A stretch of DNA of 64,000 nucleotides from positions 182,690 through 246,689 of the forward strand of contig NZ_BMKU01000003.1 in NCBI RefSeq assembly GCF_014644495.1. Reading direction: 5' to 3'. The stretch is from Pseudarthrobacter polychromogenes (GTDB taxonomy: Bacteria > Actinomycetota > Actinomycetes > Actinomycetales > Micrococcaceae). Under the pieces are notes generated by a model that made no database searches, was not told the origin of the DNA, and worked only from the letters and a program-made list of their open reading frames with translations. Position 1 is the first letter of the stretch, and every line of letters begins with the position of its first letter. Shown here piece by piece: positions 1 through 9,566 of this stretch. Both the position numbers and the translations under genes were made by a program.

Positions 1-297
1 CACGCCGGTCCCGCCGGGCCCAGCGGTGCTGCTGGCCTTGTCCTGTTCCTCGGCATTGGTGAGTAGAAGCTTTGATTCCTGCTTCAGGCGCGCCGCAGTC
101 TTCTGCAGGAGTGCCCGGTGGCTGCCGTTCCAGTCCGAACGGAAGTGCTCGGCGTCCTGGCCCTTCCAGGCCGGGGTGTTGTTGATCTGGCCGCTCAGCT
201 GCGTGGACTGCTGCAGCAGCAGGTCAGCCGTCTTGCTGAACTGCCGTGCCAGCGTGCGCAGCTGGTCAACATCGGCGCCCCACAAATTTCCTGCCAC
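1..297 (-). CDS. WXG100-family (ESAT-6-like) protein, partial
   Basis: The 99 visible codons give an alpha-helical protein with the W-x-G turn at residues 44-46 (WKG) between two amphipathic helices, which is the layout of WXG100 proteins exported by type VII (ESX) systems. The chosen start is GTG at 297, preceded by a GGGGGA ribosome-binding site about six bases upstream. The C-terminus runs off the left edge and is Ser/Gly-rich (AGPGGTG), so the complete protein is longer than the usual 100 residues or has a flexible tail. No ESX core gene is in view. The family call is firm; the secretion role is inferred from the family. Confidence 0.75.
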   Translation of the reverse strand, partial: MAGNLWGADVDQLRTLARQFSKTADLLLQQSTQLSGQINNTPAWKGQDAEHFRSDWNGSHRALLQKTAARLKQESKLLLTNAEEQDKASSTAGPGGTGV

Positions 298-401
298 CAG
301 GCATCCCCCAATCTTTTGAACAGCGGTCCCTGACGCTGCAGGCCCAGCCTAGTAACAAACCCGGGACGGGCGCGATGGGGTGGTCTCCCCATGCGCAGGC
401 G

Positions 402-620
402 CTACGTCCGATCGGAGTCCTCCAGCACGGCGGCCTTGCGTGCACGCAGCGCGAAGAAGGCGCCGAACGCGAAGACCTGCGTGACCACCACCAGCACGAT
501 GGCTCCTGCGATCTTGTTGCCGCCCAGGATCATGGTGAGCCCAACAATTGCGGAAAGGAGGGCCAGGAGCGGGAGCAGCATGTAGCCCAGCACAAAGAGG
601 GTTTCCGGTTTCTTCAACAT
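402..620 (-). CDS. small two-helix membrane protein downstream of folA
   Basis: This 72-residue protein has two hydrophobic segments (about residues 8-31 and 36-58) and a charged C-terminal tail (RARKAAVLEDSDRT). It begins two bases after the folA stop, so it is probably the last gene of thyA-folA. I do not recognise a function. It contains no catalytic motif, and its position suggests co-expression with folate genes but not a role in folate metabolism. Confidence 0.75.
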   Translation of the reverse strand: MLKKPETLFVLGYMLLPLLALLSAIVGLTMILGGNKIAGAIVLVVVTQVFAFGAFFALRARKAAVLEDSDRT

Positions 621-622
621 TC

Positions 623-1207
623 CTAGCCCTCAGTCCTTGACCATTTGGTGAATCTGTAGCGCGTGCCGTTCTCTGCCGTCAGCCAGCCGTCCGGAGGGAC
701 GGAGGCGGCCGCCTCCCAACTGGTGCCAAGCTCGGGGGCGAATGTGTCGCCGTCGGCCTCCACGTCGATGGTGGTAACCACCGCGACGTTGGCCAGCTCC
801 GTTGACTGGCGGAAAATCTCGCCGCCGCCGAGGATCCAGACAGTGTCGCCGCCGTCCACGAACTGCGATTCCAGCAGGGCGTCGTCCAGGGAAGGAACCA
901 CGACGGCGCCCTCCGCCTCAGGCGTATCGGCCCAGCTTTTCTGGCGGGTAATGACGATATTGGTGCGTCCGGGGAGAGGACGGTACTTGTCCGGGAAGGA
1001 CAGCCAAGTCTTCCGGCCCATGATGACCGGGTGCCCTGTGGTCAGCCGGGTGAAGTGCCTGAGGTCTTCGGGAAGGTGCCAGGGCATGTCCCCGTCCTTG
1101 CCGATAACGCCGTCCGGGGTCTGCGCCCAAATGAGGCCCACCCCGGTGATCGAGGCGGCAAGTTCTTCGGTGAAGGACTGTGGATCCGTGGAGTTTTCGG
1201 TGCTCAT
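623..1207 (-). CDS. folA: dihydrofolate reductase
   Basis: Reduces dihydrofolate to tetrahydrofolate with NADPH, regenerating the cofactor that thymidylate synthase oxidises. The 194-residue product has the DHFR core [17 protein letters not shown] at residues 33-49; Asp48 matches the catalytic acid (Asp27 in E. coli). Later motifs are IMGRKTW and the LGGGEIF nucleotide-binding turn. An N-terminal extension of about 20 residues makes it longer than the usual 160-170. Its start overlaps the thyA stop by four bases, so the two are translationally coupled. Confidence 0.97.
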   Translation of the reverse strand: MSTENSTDPQSFTEELAASITGVGLIWAQTPDGVIGKDGDMPWHLPEDLRHFTRLTTGHPVIMGRKTWLSFPDKYRPLPGRTNIVITRQKSWADTPEAEGAVVVPSLDDALLESQFVDGGDTVWILGGGEIFRQSTELANVAVVTTIDVEADGDTFAPELGTSWEAAASVPPDGWLTAENGTRYRFTKWSRTEG

Positions 1208-2007
1208 ACTGCGATCGGCGCCTTGATGGTGGGGTGGTGCTTGTAACCCACCACGTCGAAGTCTTCCAGCGTGTAGTCGAAGATTGACTCGGGTTTCCGG
1301 GTGATCCTCAGCTGCGGGTACTCGTAGGGCTCGCGCTCCAGCTGCTTGAGGACCTGGTCCATGTGGTTTTCGTAGATGTGGACGTCCCCGCCGGTCCAGA
1401 TGAACTCACCGGGCTCCAGCCCCACCTGCTGGGCCACCATGCAGGTGAGCAGTGCGTAGGAGGCAATGTTGAACGGCACGCCCAGGAACATGTCCGCGGA
1501 ACGCTGGTACAGCTGGCAGGACAGCTTGCCGTCCGCCACGTAGAACTGGAAGAAGGCGTGGCACGGGGGCAGTGCCATGTCCTGCAGTTCGGAGACATTC
1601 CAGGCGGACACCACGTGCCGGCGTGAGTCCGGGTTGGACTTGAGGTTCTCGATCAGCTCCGCGATCTGGTCGATGTGGCCGCCATCCGGGGTGGGCCAGC
1701 TGCGCCACTGGACGCCGTAGACCGGCCCGAGGTCGCCGTCGGCGTCGGCCCATTCGTTCCAGATAGTGACGCCCTGGTCCTGCATCCACTTCACGTTGGT
1801 CTCACCGCGCAGGAACCACAGGAGCTCCACGGCCACGGACTTGAAGTGGACCCGCTTGGTGGTGATCAGCGGGAAACCCTTGGCCAGGTCAAAGCGGATC
1901 TGGCGTCCGAAAACGCTGGTGGTTCCGGTGCCCGTGCGGTCCGATTTGTGCGTGCCGGAGGCCAGGACATCGCGCAGGAGGTCTTCATAAGGCGTTGGGA
2001 TGCTCAC
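1204..2007 (-). CDS. thyA: thymidylate synthase
   Basis: Methylates dUMP to dTMP using methylene-tetrahydrofolate, producing dihydrofolate for the adjacent folA product. At 267 residues it is the normal length for ThyA. The catalytic Cys149 sits in [11 protein letters not shown], and the dUMP/folate motifs [10 protein letters not shown] and [11 protein letters not shown] are intact. It is the first gene of thyA-folA-small membrane protein. This is the classical enzyme, not flavin-dependent ThyX. Confidence 0.98.
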   Translation of the reverse strand: MSIPTPYEDLLRDVLASGTHKSDRTGTGTTSVFGRQIRFDLAKGFPLITTKRVHFKSVAVELLWFLRGETNVKWMQDQGVTIWNEWADADGDLGPVYGVQWRSWPTPDGGHIDQIAELIENLKSNPDSRRHVVSAWNVSELQDMALPPCHAFFQFYVADGKLSCQLYQRSADMFLGVPFNIASYALLTCMVAQQVGLEPGEFIWTGGDVHIYENHMDQVLKQLEREPYEYPQLRITRKPESIFDYTLEDFDVVGYKHHPTIKAPIAV

Positions 2008-2054
2008 GGCTCAAGTCTACTGGGACATCACCGGGTGGCTGCTGCGTGTCCGCC

Positions 2055-2453
2055 TTACGTTGCGTCCCTTCCCAGCTTGCCGCGCAACACATCCAGCAGG
2101 ACTTCGTCGCTCAGGTGGGCTGCCCGGCCGGCTGCGATGTAATGGTCGACGGCGGCCTGCACCGGGGCAGGGACGGGCACCGTCCCGCGGCCGCCCGGCC
2201 TTCCGGCGGCTGGTGCGGCAACGACTGTCCCGCCCCGCCGCCGGGAATCCACGAGCCCGGCAGCCTCCAGTTCCTTGTAGGCCCGGGCAACGGTGCCCGC
2301 TGCGATGCCAAGGTCGGCCGCGAGGCTGCGGACAGTAGGCAGGCGGCTCCCTGGGGCGAGCGCACCCAACGCGATCAGGGAGCTGATTTGCGAGCGTATT
2401 TGTTCGTAGGGAGGTGTTGGGGAGCGCAGGTCCACGGTGATCCCGGCACTCAT
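2055..2453 (-). CDS. GntR-family transcriptional regulator (YtrA-type, short)
   Basis: The product is 132 residues: an N-terminal winged helix (PPYEQIRSQISSLIALGAL, then LPTVRSLAADLGIAAGTVARAYKELE at about residues 38-63) followed by a short helical tail without a large ligand domain, which is typical of the YtrA subgroup. The ATG overlaps the stop of the upstream membrane-protein gene by four bases, so regulator and membrane protein form one operon. It probably represses its own operon through the inverted repeat at 4096-4128; that is an inference. Confidence 0.88.
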   Translation of the reverse strand: MSAGITVDLRSPTPPYEQIRSQISSLIALGALAPGSRLPTVRSLAADLGIAAGTVARAYKELEAAGLVDSRRRGGTVVAAPAAGRPGGRGTVPVPAPVQAAVDHYIAAGRAAHLSDEVLLDVLRGKLGRDAT

Positions 2454-4081
2454 GTGGCCGGTTCCTTCGCAGGGGTGCGGCCGGAGGCGGGGGTGCGGGC
2501 GAAGCTGCGCACGGGAATCACGGCAATGACGATCCCCGCGGTGCTCAACAGCACGCCGGTGAAGGGGGCCGCGTCCCAGGCCCAGGCCCAGGAGGCAGGT
2601 TCCAGGTCGAGTCCCCGCCGTATGTCCGGCCCCGCTGACAGCAGCAGCACGCCGGCCTGCACCGTGAAACAGGCCGCGAGCGTCCGGACCACCCTATGCA
2701 CGGTGATGGCGCGGAGCGCGGCGTCCATCCCGGGGACCGACGTCGGAATGCTCTCCCGGCCTTTCGCGGCCGCCAGGGGGACAACTGCGAGGAGCACCAC
2801 GGCAGCGCACGTCCACAAGGTGGGAGCCCACGTCGGCAGGATGCCAAGTTCCGGTTGGACGGAGGCAGTCACGACGACGGCTGCGGCCAGTACGGTGAGT
2901 GCTGCGATGCCGGTGGTGAGCAGGGCCGGGCTGACCGGCTGCCGCGGCCATCCCCGCGGCGCTTCGGGGGTTCCGTAGTTGCGCTGGATCAGCAGTTCCC
3001 CTGCGGCCGTGACCAGCAGGACGGGCGCGGCCGCCATCGCCACCACAAGGGCGGGATGCCCCGTCACGGCCCCCGGAATGATCACCGCCACCAGGACCGG
3101 GACAAAAGCGGCAAGCCCGAGGGCTGCGCCTAGGGACATGCATAGCCGGGCGGCGGGGTGGGAGGCCGCTGCCCGCTCACGGGGTTCCAGCCCGCCGCCG
3201 TCTGCCTGGACGGCTGGGAGCTTGGGCGGCGCCCACCACCACATGGCCAGCAGGATTGCGAGGTTTACCGCCCCGGCCGCGTTGATCCATCCGCCGGCAA
3301 CAAGGGAAGGATCGGGCCGTGCTGCGTGGTTGCCCGCGATTGCAGCCAGGCCCGAGGCTATGGTGGCCACGGTCCGCAGCAACCTGTTCATGGCAATGGT
3401 CCTGAGGAGGTTGTTCTCCCCGGTGTCCAGCGCCTCAAGCCGGCGGCGCCGCGTGATCAGCACCAGCACCAGCCAGGTTCCCACCGCCAGGACAAGGAGG
3501 GCAGGGCCGAGGTAGGAAGCCAGTTCGATGCCGGGGACTCGGCCGTCGCCGCCATACGTCACATAGGTGTGGACGGGGTCGGGGCGGGAGCTGTAGGGGA
3601 CCGGACTGTAGCCGGGAAGCGTCGCCATCCAGCCGATCTGCAGGGCGGTCCCTGCAAACACCGCAAGGACGGTCCAGGCGAGTGGCCGGGGCAGGAAGTC
3701 GCGGACCCGCCGCACTTCCAGGTCCGCCTGGCGCCGCGGGAGCCGGGGGCCGGGATAACTCAGCTGGCCGATGGCGTGCACGGCCAGGCACCCGAGAACC
3801 GGCCAGGCCAGGGCGGGCACGATCGCTGCGCTGCTGATGAGTGGCTGGGAGTCCGGATTAACGTGCAGGATGCCGGCGTTTCCGGCCGGTTGGAGGGAGC
3901 TGGCCAGCCACCCCATGATCCCCACCCAGAATGCGTGCTGGGAGGCAGTGGCCGCGGAACCGCTGCCCGGTCCCCAGATGACCCACCGAAGCAGGAGGTA
4001 GCTGCCGGCCGCCAGCAGGAAGGGCCACACCACGGCCATGGGCGGAACATTGGTGAAAAGGGCTGCATCGGTTATCGGCAC
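2450..4081 (-). CDS. large polytopic membrane protein in a GntR operon
   Basis: The 543-residue protein has about 11-12 hydrophobic segments from residue 15 to the end, separated by short Arg/Pro-rich loops. It has no ATPase, transporter signature or catalytic motif that I recognise. It is the first gene of the pair with the GntR regulator. YtrA-type regulators often control multi-pass membrane proteins or ABC exporters, which suggests an envelope or drug-related role, but no function can be assigned. A start at ATG 4081 fits the upstream leader. Confidence 0.8.
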   Translation of the reverse strand: MPITDAALFTNVPPMAVVWPFLLAAGSYLLLRWVIWGPGSGSAATASQHAFWVGIMGWLASSLQPAGNAGILHVNPDSQPLISSAAIVPALAWPVLGCLAVHAIGQLSYPGPRLPRRQADLEVRRVRDFLPRPLAWTVLAVFAGTALQIGWMATLPGYSPVPYSSRPDPVHTYVTYGGDGRVPGIELASYLGPALLVLAVGTWLVLVLITRRRRLEALDTGENNLLRTIAMNRLLRTVATIASGLAAIAGNHAARPDPSLVAGGWINAAGAVNLAILLAMWWWAPPKLPAVQADGGGLEPRERAAASHPAARLCMSLGAALGLAAFVPVLVAVIIPGAVTGHPALVVAMAAAPVLLVTAAGELLIQRNYGTPEAPRGWPRQPVSPALLTTGIAALTVLAAAVVVTASVQPELGILPTWAPTLWTCAAVVLLAVVPLAAAKGRESIPTSVPGMDAALRAITVHRVVRTLAACFTVQAGVLLLSAGPDIRRGLDLEPASWAWAWDAAPFTGVLLSTAGIVIAVIPVRSFARTPASGRTPAKEPAT

Positions 4082-4095
4082 GTCATCCCCCAGAA

Positions 4096-4128
4096 TTGTG
4101 CATCAATGTACTAAGTTTTTGATACAAA
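4096..4128. promoter_or_regulatory. candidate GntR operator (inverted repeat)
   Basis: TTGTGCATCAA at 4096-4106 and TTGATACAAA at 4119-4128 form an imperfect inverted repeat (TTGT-ATCAA half-sites, two bases longer in one arm). It lies 15 bases upstream of the ATG of the membrane-protein gene, whose operon encodes the GntR regulator. The AT-rich patch stands out from the surrounding GC-rich DNA. That it is an autoregulatory operator is inferred. Confidence 0.45.
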
Positions 4129-4163
4129 GCGCCGGGGGTCAAGCGCAAACGGCAGGGCCGCTC

Positions 4164-5132
4164 CTAGTCGTCAAACGGCTTGAACTGCTCCACCGCCACG
4201 ATCCGCCGCTTACCGCCGGGAGCCACATGGCACACCACCAGTTCGCCGGGGGACAGGTAGGGTTCCTTCCCCGGCAGGAGTGCCCTCAGGTGCGGCGGCA
4301 TGTGCTCCGCGAGCTGCCCGAACACGGTGGGCAGTGCCGGGCGGTGCGTGCAGACCGCCACCGCACGCTGCTTGTCGAACAGGGCTTCAATGACGGCGGC
4401 CGTCTTCTTCGGGCTGCGGGAGTGCCGGTGCTCGGTCAGCGCCTCCGCGAGCTTCACCTTGGCACCAACCACCCTGGCGTAAGGTGCGACGGTTGCGGCG
4501 CACCGCAGCCAGGGGCTGGTCACCACCCGAAGCGGCTTCCAGGCGTGTAGGAGCCGGCTCACCGCCTGCGCCTGCCGTGTCCCCGTGGCGGCCAGCGGAC
4601 GCTCGCCTTCGGCCTTGCTCCAGGAGGAGCGCGGCTTTGCCTTGGCATGGCGGAGCACCAGGAGCGGCCACGTGTCCAGGTGCCCGCGCCCGTGGGCTTC
4701 CTGCAGGTACTGCAGCGGCACGACGTCGGAGGGGTTGGACAGCAGCGAAGCGGCCTTTTCGGGGGCGCACCACATGATGCTGTCCACCTCCTTGCCGTCG
4801 GGAAGGAGCCTTGCCCCGTTGGCCTTGACGGCCCAGTAATAGACCACTTTGAGGCCGGAGGCCACGTGGTAGTGGATGGGCGGCAGCGGAATGCCCAGTT
4901 GGGCGGTGAGCCCGATTTCCTCCTGGACCTCCCTGACCGCGCACTCGGGGATTGTTTCGCCGTCGTCGATCTTGCCCTTGGGCCAGGACCAGTCGTCGTA
5001 GCGCGGCCGGTGGATCAGCAGGACCTCAAGCTTGTCCCTGACCACGCGCCACGGCACGGCGCCGGCAGCCGTAACGGCTACTGGTTCCCCCGGATGGTCT
5101 GTCTGGTCTGCTACGAGTGCATCGCTCGACAA
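4164..5132 (-). CDS. NUDIX hydrolase fused to a SixA-like histidine phosphatase (MutT1-like)
   Basis: Two domains are visible. The NUDIX box is complete at residues 53-75 (G-x5-E-x7-REVQEEIGL). A histidine-phosphatase domain starts at Arg161-His162 (LVLRHAKAKPRSSW), with a later THRPALP motif. This architecture matches mycobacterial MutT1, which cleans oxidised or polyphosphorylated nucleotides. I place the start at TTG 5132, which has AAGGG eight bases upstream. A TTG at 5192 would extend it into ppk with no ribosome-binding site. With either start it overlaps or abuts the ppk stop (5144), suggesting coupling. Confidence 0.85.
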   Translation of the reverse strand: MSSDALVADQTDHPGEPVAVTAAGAVPWRVVRDKLEVLLIHRPRYDDWSWPKGKIDDGETIPECAVREVQEEIGLTAQLGIPLPPIHYHVASGLKVVYYWAVKANGARLLPDGKEVDSIMWCAPEKAASLLSNPSDVVPLQYLQEAHGRGHLDTWPLLVLRHAKAKPRSSWSKAEGERPLAATGTRQAQAVSRLLHAWKPLRVVTSPWLRCAATVAPYARVVGAKVKLAEALTEHRHSRSPKKTAAVIEALFDKQRAVAVCTHRPALPTVFGQLAEHMPPHLRALLPGKEPYLSPGELVVCHVAPGGKRRIVAVEQFKPFDD

Positions 5133-5143
5133 AACAGGAGCCC

Positions 5144-7393
5144 TTAACGCCGGCTCAGGCTGCGCTGCCGGGGGCGGGACGCCAGCAGCCAAGACTGGAC
5201 ATCCTCAAGGGGCTTGCCGTCGTCGGAGAGGTGGTGCCGGGTCCAGACGCCCTCCTTGTCCAGGTGCCAGCTGGAGGCTTCGGGGGCCATGTAACGCCGC
5301 AGCAGGTCAAGGACGTAGTTGATGTCGTCGGTGCTGGACAGCTGGACCAGGGCCTCCACCCTGCGGTCAAGGTTGCGGTGCATCATGTCCGCCGAGCCGA
5401 TGTACACCACGGGATCCCCGCCGTTGGCGAAGGCGAAAACCCGGGAGTGCTCCAGGAACCTGCCCAGGATGGACCGGACGGTGATGTTATCGCTGAGACC
5501 GGGCACCCCGGGGCGGAGCGAGCAGATACCGCGGACCACCACGTCAACCTCTACTCCGGCCTGCGAGGCGCGGTAGAGGGAATCGATGATGGCCTCGTCC
5601 ACCATGGAGTTGACCTTGATCTGCACCCGGCCGGGGATCCCGGCGCGGGCGTTGCGGATCTCGGTCTCAATCCGGTCGATCAGCCCTGAACGGACGGAAC
5701 GCGGCGCCACCAGCAGCCTCTTGAACGTGGACTTGGGCGCGTAGCCGGAGAGCTGGTTGAAGAGCTTGGACAGGTCCTCGCCCACCTGCTCATTGGCGGT
5801 CAGGAGGCCCAGGTCCTCGTAGTAGCGGGCGGTCCGGGGGTGGTAGTTACCTGTGCCGATGTGGCAGTAGCGCCGCAGCCCGTCAACCTCCTGGCGCACC
5901 ACCAGCGAGAGCTTGCAGTGCGTCTTGAGGCCAACGATGCCGTAGACCACATGTACGCCGGCCTGTTCCAGCTTGCGGGCCCAGGAGATGTTCGCCTGCT
6001 CATCGAACCGGGCCTTGATCTCCACCAGGGCCAGGACCTGCTTGCCTGCCTCGGCCGCGTCGATCAGGGCGTCAACGATGGGGGAGTCGCCGGACGTGCG
6101 GTACAGGGTCTGCTTGATGGCCTGGACCTTGGGATCGGCGGCGGCCTGTTCCAGGAACGCCTGCACCGAGGTGGAAAACGAGTCATAGGGGTGGTGGAGC
6201 AGGATGTCCCGGCGGCGCATGGCGGCGAACACGTTGGCGGCCTTGGACGTCTCCGACTCGTTCAGGTACCGGGACGTGTGCGGAACGTGCTTTGGGTAGT
6301 GAAGGTCGGCGCGGTCAATGCCGGCGATCACGGAGAGTCCCCGGAGGTCCAGGGGGGCCGGGACGGAATAGACCTCGGATTCCTCGACACCGAGCTCGCG
6401 GATCAGCAGCGCGCGGATGTTCGGGTTGATGTCGTTGGTGACCTCGAGCCGGACGGGCGGGCCGAAGCGGCGGCGCAGGAGTTCCTTTTCGAGGGCCTGG
6501 AGGAGGTTTTCGGCGTCATCCTCTTCCACCTCCACGTCCTCGTTCCGCGTGACGCGGAAGCTGTGGTGCTCCAGGACCTCCATCCCGGGGAACAGTTTGT
6601 CCAGGTGGACCGCGATGACTTCCTCGAGTGCAATGAAGCGCGCCACGCGTCCGGCCACGGCGCCGGCACGGGGGCCGTCGATGGACATCAGGCGCGGGAG
6701 CTGGTCCGGCACCTTGACGCGGGCAAAGAGTTCCTTGTCGCTGATCGGGTTGCGCACCACCACGGCAAGGTTCAGCGAGAGGCCGGAAATGTAGGGGAAG
6801 GGGTGCGCCGGATCCACCGCGAGGGGCGTGAGGATGGGAAACACCTTCTCGGCGAAGATCACGCTGAGCTGCTGCTGCGCCGCGTCATCCAGCTCATCCC
6901 AGTGCATGAGGTGGATGTGCTCGTAGGCCAGGGCCGGGCGGATCTGCTCGGCCCAGACCTGCGCGTGCCGCTGCTGGAGCCGGTGGGCTTCCCCGCTGAT
7001 TCTCTCCAGCACCTCAACAGGGCTCAGGCCCGCGGGGGAGGGAACTGCGAGGCCGGTGGCGATGCGCCGTTTCAGGCCTGCCACCCGGACCATGAAGAAT
7101 TCGTCCAGGTTGGAAGCAAAGATCGACAGGAAGCTGACGCGCTCCAGCAGGTGGAGTGTGGGGTCCTCCGCCAGTTCCAGGACGCGGGAGTTGAAGCTGA
7201 GCCAGCTCAGTTCACGGTCCAGGAACCGGTCCGGGCGGATGTCGCCCTCCGGCTGCAGGTTTGGCGCAAACTCCGGGATGTCAATGCGGTCCTGGGTGGC
7301 GCGCGAGGCGGGGACTTCCGAGGAGCCGAAGCGGGCGCGGACCGGCACTGCGACTTCCTGGGACGTGACTGCTCCGGAAGGTTCCGGGTTCAT
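5144..7393 (-). CDS. ppk1: polyphosphate kinase 1
   Basis: Reversibly polymerises the gamma-phosphate of ATP into polyphosphate. The 749-residue protein carries all PPK1 landmarks: [15 protein letters not shown] and [11 protein letters not shown] near the N-terminus, the HHPYDSF motif, the autophosphorylated histidine at about residue 492 ([13 protein letters not shown]), and [19 protein letters not shown]. The first ~35 residues are a variable extension. It lies directly upstream of the NUDIX/phosphatase gene, which links polyphosphate with nucleotide clean-up. Confidence 0.97.
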   Translation of the reverse strand: MNPEPSGAVTSQEVAVPVRARFGSSEVPASRATQDRIDIPEFAPNLQPEGDIRPDRFLDRELSWLSFNSRVLELAEDPTLHLLERVSFLSIFASNLDEFFMVRVAGLKRRIATGLAVPSPAGLSPVEVLERISGEAHRLQQRHAQVWAEQIRPALAYEHIHLMHWDELDDAAQQQLSVIFAEKVFPILTPLAVDPAHPFPYISGLSLNLAVVVRNPISDKELFARVKVPDQLPRLMSIDGPRAGAVAGRVARFIALEEVIAVHLDKLFPGMEVLEHHSFRVTRNEDVEVEEDDAENLLQALEKELLRRRFGPPVRLEVTNDINPNIRALLIRELGVEESEVYSVPAPLDLRGLSVIAGIDRADLHYPKHVPHTSRYLNESETSKAANVFAAMRRRDILLHHPYDSFSTSVQAFLEQAAADPKVQAIKQTLYRTSGDSPIVDALIDAAEAGKQVLALVEIKARFDEQANISWARKLEQAGVHVVYGIVGLKTHCKLSLVVRQEVDGLRRYCHIGTGNYHPRTARYYEDLGLLTANEQVGEDLSKLFNQLSGYAPKSTFKRLLVAPRSVRSGLIDRIETEIRNARAGIPGRVQIKVNSMVDEAIIDSLYRASQAGVEVDVVVRGICSLRPGVPGLSDNITVRSILGRFLEHSRVFAFANGGDPVVYIGSADMMHRNLDRRVEALVQLSSTDDINYVLDLLRRYMAPEASSWHLDKEGVWTRHHLSDDGKPLEDVQSWLLASRPRQRSLSRR

Positions 7394-7524
7394 GGCATCT
7401 CCTTTACCTGGCGGTTGATGCTGGCGCTTCCGGCCTGCGCGGGTTCTGCTTCAACCTTACAAGCAATCAGGGCGCCGAAGGCCGTGCATTTCCCGCCCGG
7501 GAGGCCGTATGTCAGCCTGCTGGA

Positions 7525-8496
7525 CTAAACAGTAGCCACCTGTCCGTACATGACGTCCATGTCCCAGCGGGTGAACCCCAGGCTCCGGTACAGCGACACA
7601 GCAGCTGCGTTGTCGGCGTCGGTGTACAGCATGACGGCGTGCAGTCCCAGCTCCTGGAGGTGCCGGATACCGGCAACCGTGAGGGCCTTGCCCAGTCCCA
7701 TACCCTGGGCTTCCGGCGCCACGCCCACCGCGTAGACCTCGCCGATAGCCGGATGCGGGCCGTGCTTCGGATGGACCTTGGTCCAGTGGAAGCCCAGCAG
7801 CTGGCCCTGCCCGTCCTCGGCCAGGAGGAAACCCGAGGGGTCGAACCAGTCCTCGGCCATCCGGGCCTCGAGGTCGGCCCGGGTGAGGCTGCCCTGTTCA
7901 GGATGGTGCGCAAAAGCGGCCCGGTTTGTTGCCAGCCACGCGTCTTCATCCTGGCCGGGCACGAAGGTCCGGAGGGACACGCCCTCCGGCAGGGCGGCCT
8001 CGGGAAGGTCCGCCCCCGCCGTCGTCATCCTCATCTTCCACAGTTCACGGACCGGGCCGAACCCATAACGGGCGGCCAGATCCGCGGCGGCCTCATGGTT
8101 GCCGTGGGACCACGCCTTCAGCCCCTCCAGCCCGCGGCTGCCCTTGAGCGCACCCACCAGGCGGTCCGCCACACCCTGGTTCCGGTAGCTGGGATGGACA
8201 GCGATCTCAAGCACGCCGGTGCCGTCGGGTTCCTCCACCACCACGGCGAATCCGGCCAGGTCCTGGCCGGTGGCCGGGTCGGAGTCCTCATCCGGGGCAT
8301 ACAGGGCCAGGGTCAGCGGTGACTGCCCGGCCGATCCGCCGGTGCGCATGGTCACCAGGGTCTGTTCCGAAATGGAGGGGTTGCCGTCAGATTCCTCTGC
8401 CGCTGCCAGGAGGTTCCGGCAGTCCCTCAGGAGCTGCTGGTCAACAGCGCCCCGTTCTGTATGGACGGGCCACTTCTCAGGATGCGCTGGAGTCAT
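7525..8496 (-). CDS. mshD: mycothiol synthase
   Basis: Catalyses the last step of mycothiol synthesis, acetylating Cys-GlcN-Ins with acetyl-CoA. The 323-residue protein has two GNAT folds. The N-terminal one carries IAVHPSYRNQGVADRLV; the C-terminal one carries YAVGVAPEAQGMGLGKAL and the YTDADNAAAVSLYRSLGF cofactor/substrate region. Length and domain order match MshD. It lies 33 bases downstream of glnR on the same strand, the same neighbour pair seen in mycobacteria. It marks the organism as a mycothiol-using actinobacterium. Confidence 0.93.
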   Translation of the reverse strand: MTPAHPEKWPVHTERGAVDQQLLRDCRNLLAAAEESDGNPSISEQTLVTMRTGGSAGQSPLTLALYAPDEDSDPATGQDLAGFAVVVEEPDGTGVLEIAVHPSYRNQGVADRLVGALKGSRGLEGLKAWSHGNHEAAADLAARYGFGPVRELWKMRMTTAGADLPEAALPEGVSLRTFVPGQDEDAWLATNRAAFAHHPEQGSLTRADLEARMAEDWFDPSGFLLAEDGQGQLLGFHWTKVHPKHGPHPAIGEVYAVGVAPEAQGMGLGKALTVAGIRHLQELGLHAVMLYTDADNAAAVSLYRSLGFTRWDMDVMYGQVATV

Positions 8497-8529
8497 GAGG
8501 CAAGGCTATACGGGAAGCAGCAAGGGCGC

Positions 8530-9228
8530 TCAGGCCTCGGTGAGCTCGTCTTCCTGCTGCCGGACCAGGGTGAGGCGGTAGCCCACGTTGCGCACGGTGC
8601 TGATGAGGTTTTCATGGTCGGCGCCGAGCTTCGCCCGCAGGCGCCTGACGTGGACGTCCACGGTGCGGGTGCCTCCGTAGTAGTCATAGCCCCACACCTC
8701 GGTGAGCAGCTGCTGCCGGGTGAAAACGCGGCCGGGGTGCTGCGCCAGGTACTTGAGCAGCTCGAATTCCTTGAAGGTCAGGTTCAGCGGTGCGCCGTTG
8801 ACGCGGGCGGTGTAGCTTGCCTCGTCGATGACGACTCCGGCTGCGCGGATCTCCGTCGGCGCGTCCTCATGGTCCGGGACGGCCCTGGCAACGGAAAGCC
8901 TGATGCGGGCCTCCACCTCGGCCGGGCCTGCCGAGTCGAGCACGATGTCATCCACGGCCCATGCGGAGGAAACGGCGGCCATGCCGCCCTCGGTCAGGAT
9001 CAGGACCAGGGGAGCGCTGAGGCCGGTGGCTTTGAGCAGCTGGGTGAGCGAGCGGGCGCCCACCAGGTCTTTCCGGGCATCCAGCAGCACAATGTCGCAC
9101 GGATCGGTCTCCAGCAGGGCCGTGGGCTCGGCAGGAAGGATGTGGACCCGGTGGTTCAGCAGTTCCAAGGCAGGCAGGATGTCCACCGAAGAGCCAGTGC
9201 TGTTCGTCAAGAGCAGGATGTGCGACAT
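8530..9228 (-). CDS. glnR: GlnR, orphan OmpR-type nitrogen regulator
   Basis: The 232-residue protein opens [14 protein letters not shown] and keeps the atypical GlnR receiver (LLDARKDL with Asp50, then [10 protein letters not shown] and LTEGGMAA). The C-terminal winged helix has [20 protein letters not shown] and [18 protein letters not shown]. GlnR controls nitrogen assimilation genes and has no partner kinase; its Asp50 is not conventionally phosphorylated. The start at ATG 9228 is supported by GGAGGA five bases upstream; a longer reading to 9396 has no such site. It is followed by mshD. Confidence 0.93.
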   Translation of the reverse strand: MSHILLLTNSTGSSVDILPALELLNHRVHILPAEPTALLETDPCDIVLLDARKDLVGARSLTQLLKATGLSAPLVLILTEGGMAAVSSAWAVDDIVLDSAGPAEVEARIRLSVARAVPDHEDAPTEIRAAGVVIDEASYTARVNGAPLNLTFKEFELLKYLAQHPGRVFTRQQLLTEVWGYDYYGGTRTVDVHVRRLRAKLGADHENLISTVRNVGYRLTLVRQQEDELTEA

Positions 9229-9566
9229 TGTTCCTCCATGGGCCGTCCGCGCATCATTGGGCGACTGAACCGGGTTTTCACCGGCCGGTACTGGCTTCCT
9301 GCTCCGGCGTTGGGCCAGCAGAAAAGGGCTGGCCTGCCACCTCAGCAGTGAGCTTAGCTGAGCTTTGAGTATACCCGCAGGCCTCTCCGGAGCCATGGAT
9401 CCGGGCCGGATGGACGGACGTTTTGCGACATATCCCGTTCATATAAGGCAGGATTGAACCAGGGCCCCGACGCCCTCCGCGAAGGGCGGCCCCGCCCTTC
9501 CAGGTCGACGCCAGGATGGGATTGCAGCGCAGTGAGTGCAGAAACTAAGTCCAGGCCGGGCTCCGC
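9229..9566. other. intergenic stretch between glnR and the next plus-strand gene
   Basis: This holds about 340 bases with no supported gene. On the minus strand, TATACT (9368-9373) is a good -10 element for glnR, giving a leader of roughly 130 bases, but no convincing -35 accompanies it. On the plus strand, TATAAG at 9442-9447 could serve the downstream membrane protein. An AGCT-rich imperfect palindrome (9350-9366) lies just downstream of the TATACT box. The assignments are weak. Confidence 0.35.

Noticed and set aside
2450..4114. plus-strand frames opposite the large membrane protein gene
   Set aside because: The minus-strand frame has coherent transmembrane helices and overlaps the GntR gene as an operon; the plus-strand products are low-complexity Arg/Gly/Pro.
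5840..7528. 562-codon frame antisense to ppk
   Set aside because: It lies opposite the conserved ppk coding sequence; long antisense frames are expected in GC-rich genes with strong third-base bias.
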